6,213 nt of DNA, taken from positions 1 through 6,213 of the forward strand of contig JAPHSC010000120.1 in the NCBI GenBank assembly GCA_026193125.1. Reading direction: 5' to 3'. The notes under the pieces were generated by a model. It saw nothing but the letters and a program-made list of their open reading frames with translations, was not told the DNA's origin and did not search any database. This DNA is from Gammaproteobacteria bacterium. Lineage in GTDB: Bacteria > Pseudomonadota > Gammaproteobacteria > Steroidobacterales > BM003. The position numbers and the translations under genes were made by a program. Each line of letters opens with the position of its first letter. Position 1 is the first letter of the stretch. Below are positions 5,991 through 6,213 of the stretch, in pieces.

Positions 5991-6213
5991 TCAATCGGGG
6001 GCCAGGCCTTCCGAATAGTAATAATTGTCATTAGTCACGAACAGCGCCTCATATCCGGGAAACTGCTTCAGCAACTTCAGCCCGTCCTCGGGCCCCATCA
6101 CAAACAGACTGGTCGACAGGCCATCGGTAAGTGTTCCATCGGGGCCAATTACACTCACACTGTGGACGCCTTCCACGGGACGACCGTCCGCGGGGCGCAG
6201 AATATGGTGATAG
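5991..6213 (-). CDS. apbE: FAD:protein FMN transferase (ApbE family), C-terminal fragment
   Basis: The frame enters at the right edge and ends with TGA at 5991-5993, giving the last 73 residues of a protein usually about 300-350 long. It begins YHHILRPADGRPV, equivalent to the family's HIIDPRTG-P motif although the usual Asp is Arg here. It continues with a VHSVSVIGP strand and then the diagnostic TDGLSTSLFVMGPEDGLKLL, equivalent to (A)DALSTALFVLG. The Asp and Thr that help bind the catalytic Mg2+ in this family (Asp30 and Thr34 of the fragment) are present; the usual Ala after the Asp is Gly. The family transfers FMN from FAD to Thr/Ser of exported or membrane redox proteins such as NqrB/C, RnfD/G and related flavoproteins. 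The start lies outside the window. It points the same way as the operon but is separated by the 356-base leader and promoter region, so it is probably a separate unit. Any functional tie to the redoxin is unproven. Confidence 0.9.
   Translation of the reverse strand, partial: YHHILRPADGRPVEGVHSVSVIGPDGTLTDGLSTSLFVMGPEDGLKLLKQFPGYEALFVTNDNYYYSEGLAPD

Overview
All genes in this 6.2-kb window lie on the minus strand, so it reads right to left. It starts with the C-terminal 73 codons of an ApbE-type FAD:protein FMN transferase (5991-6213). A 356-base gap without a complete gene follows (5635-5990). Then comes a compact four-gene operon: a secreted thioredoxin-like redoxin (5131-5634), a small secreted coiled-coil/beta protein of unknown function (4560-5105), a 619-residue periplasmic TPR protein (2697-4556), and a very large secreted TPR protein that runs off the left edge (1-2684; 894 codons visible). 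Gaps between operon genes are 25, 3 and 12 bases, so co-transcription and translational coupling are likely.

The most interesting element is in the leader of the operon. On the minus strand, 5820 to about 5722 matches the class I cyclic-di-GMP riboswitch (GEMM-I): AGGGCAAACC, a P2 hairpin capped by GAAA, GGGACGCAAAGC, a P3 arm with an 8-bp perfect distal stem, and the closing GCGGGGCTGCTCG. The residues equivalent to the ligand-contacting G20, A47 and C92 of the Vibrio Vc2 aptamer are present. Downstream of it, two long complementary pairings interleave: 5726-5736 with 5670-5680 (aptamer/anti-aptamer) and 5705-5717 with 5638-5649 (leader/ribosome-binding region). No U-tract terminator is seen. 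This suggests translational control of the redoxin, and through coupling of the whole operon, by c-di-GMP.

Functionally, the operon looks like a set of exported accessory proteins: four signal peptides, two long TPR scaffolds, one small beta-domain protein and one thiol-disulfide protein. The closest architecture I can recall is the group of proteobacterial loci in which large secreted TPR proteins accompany ExbB/ExbD/TonB-like or AgmX/Glt-like envelope machines, but no motor gene is in this window and the link is inference. c-di-GMP control would fit a surface, adhesion or motility role.

The organism is probably a Gram-negative proteobacterium, perhaps a gammaproteobacterium: moderately high GC, Sec signal peptides, periplasmic TPR proteins and a GEMM-I leader. 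The species cannot be told from the sequence. No tRNA, rRNA, CRISPR, insertion sequence or phage gene was seen.
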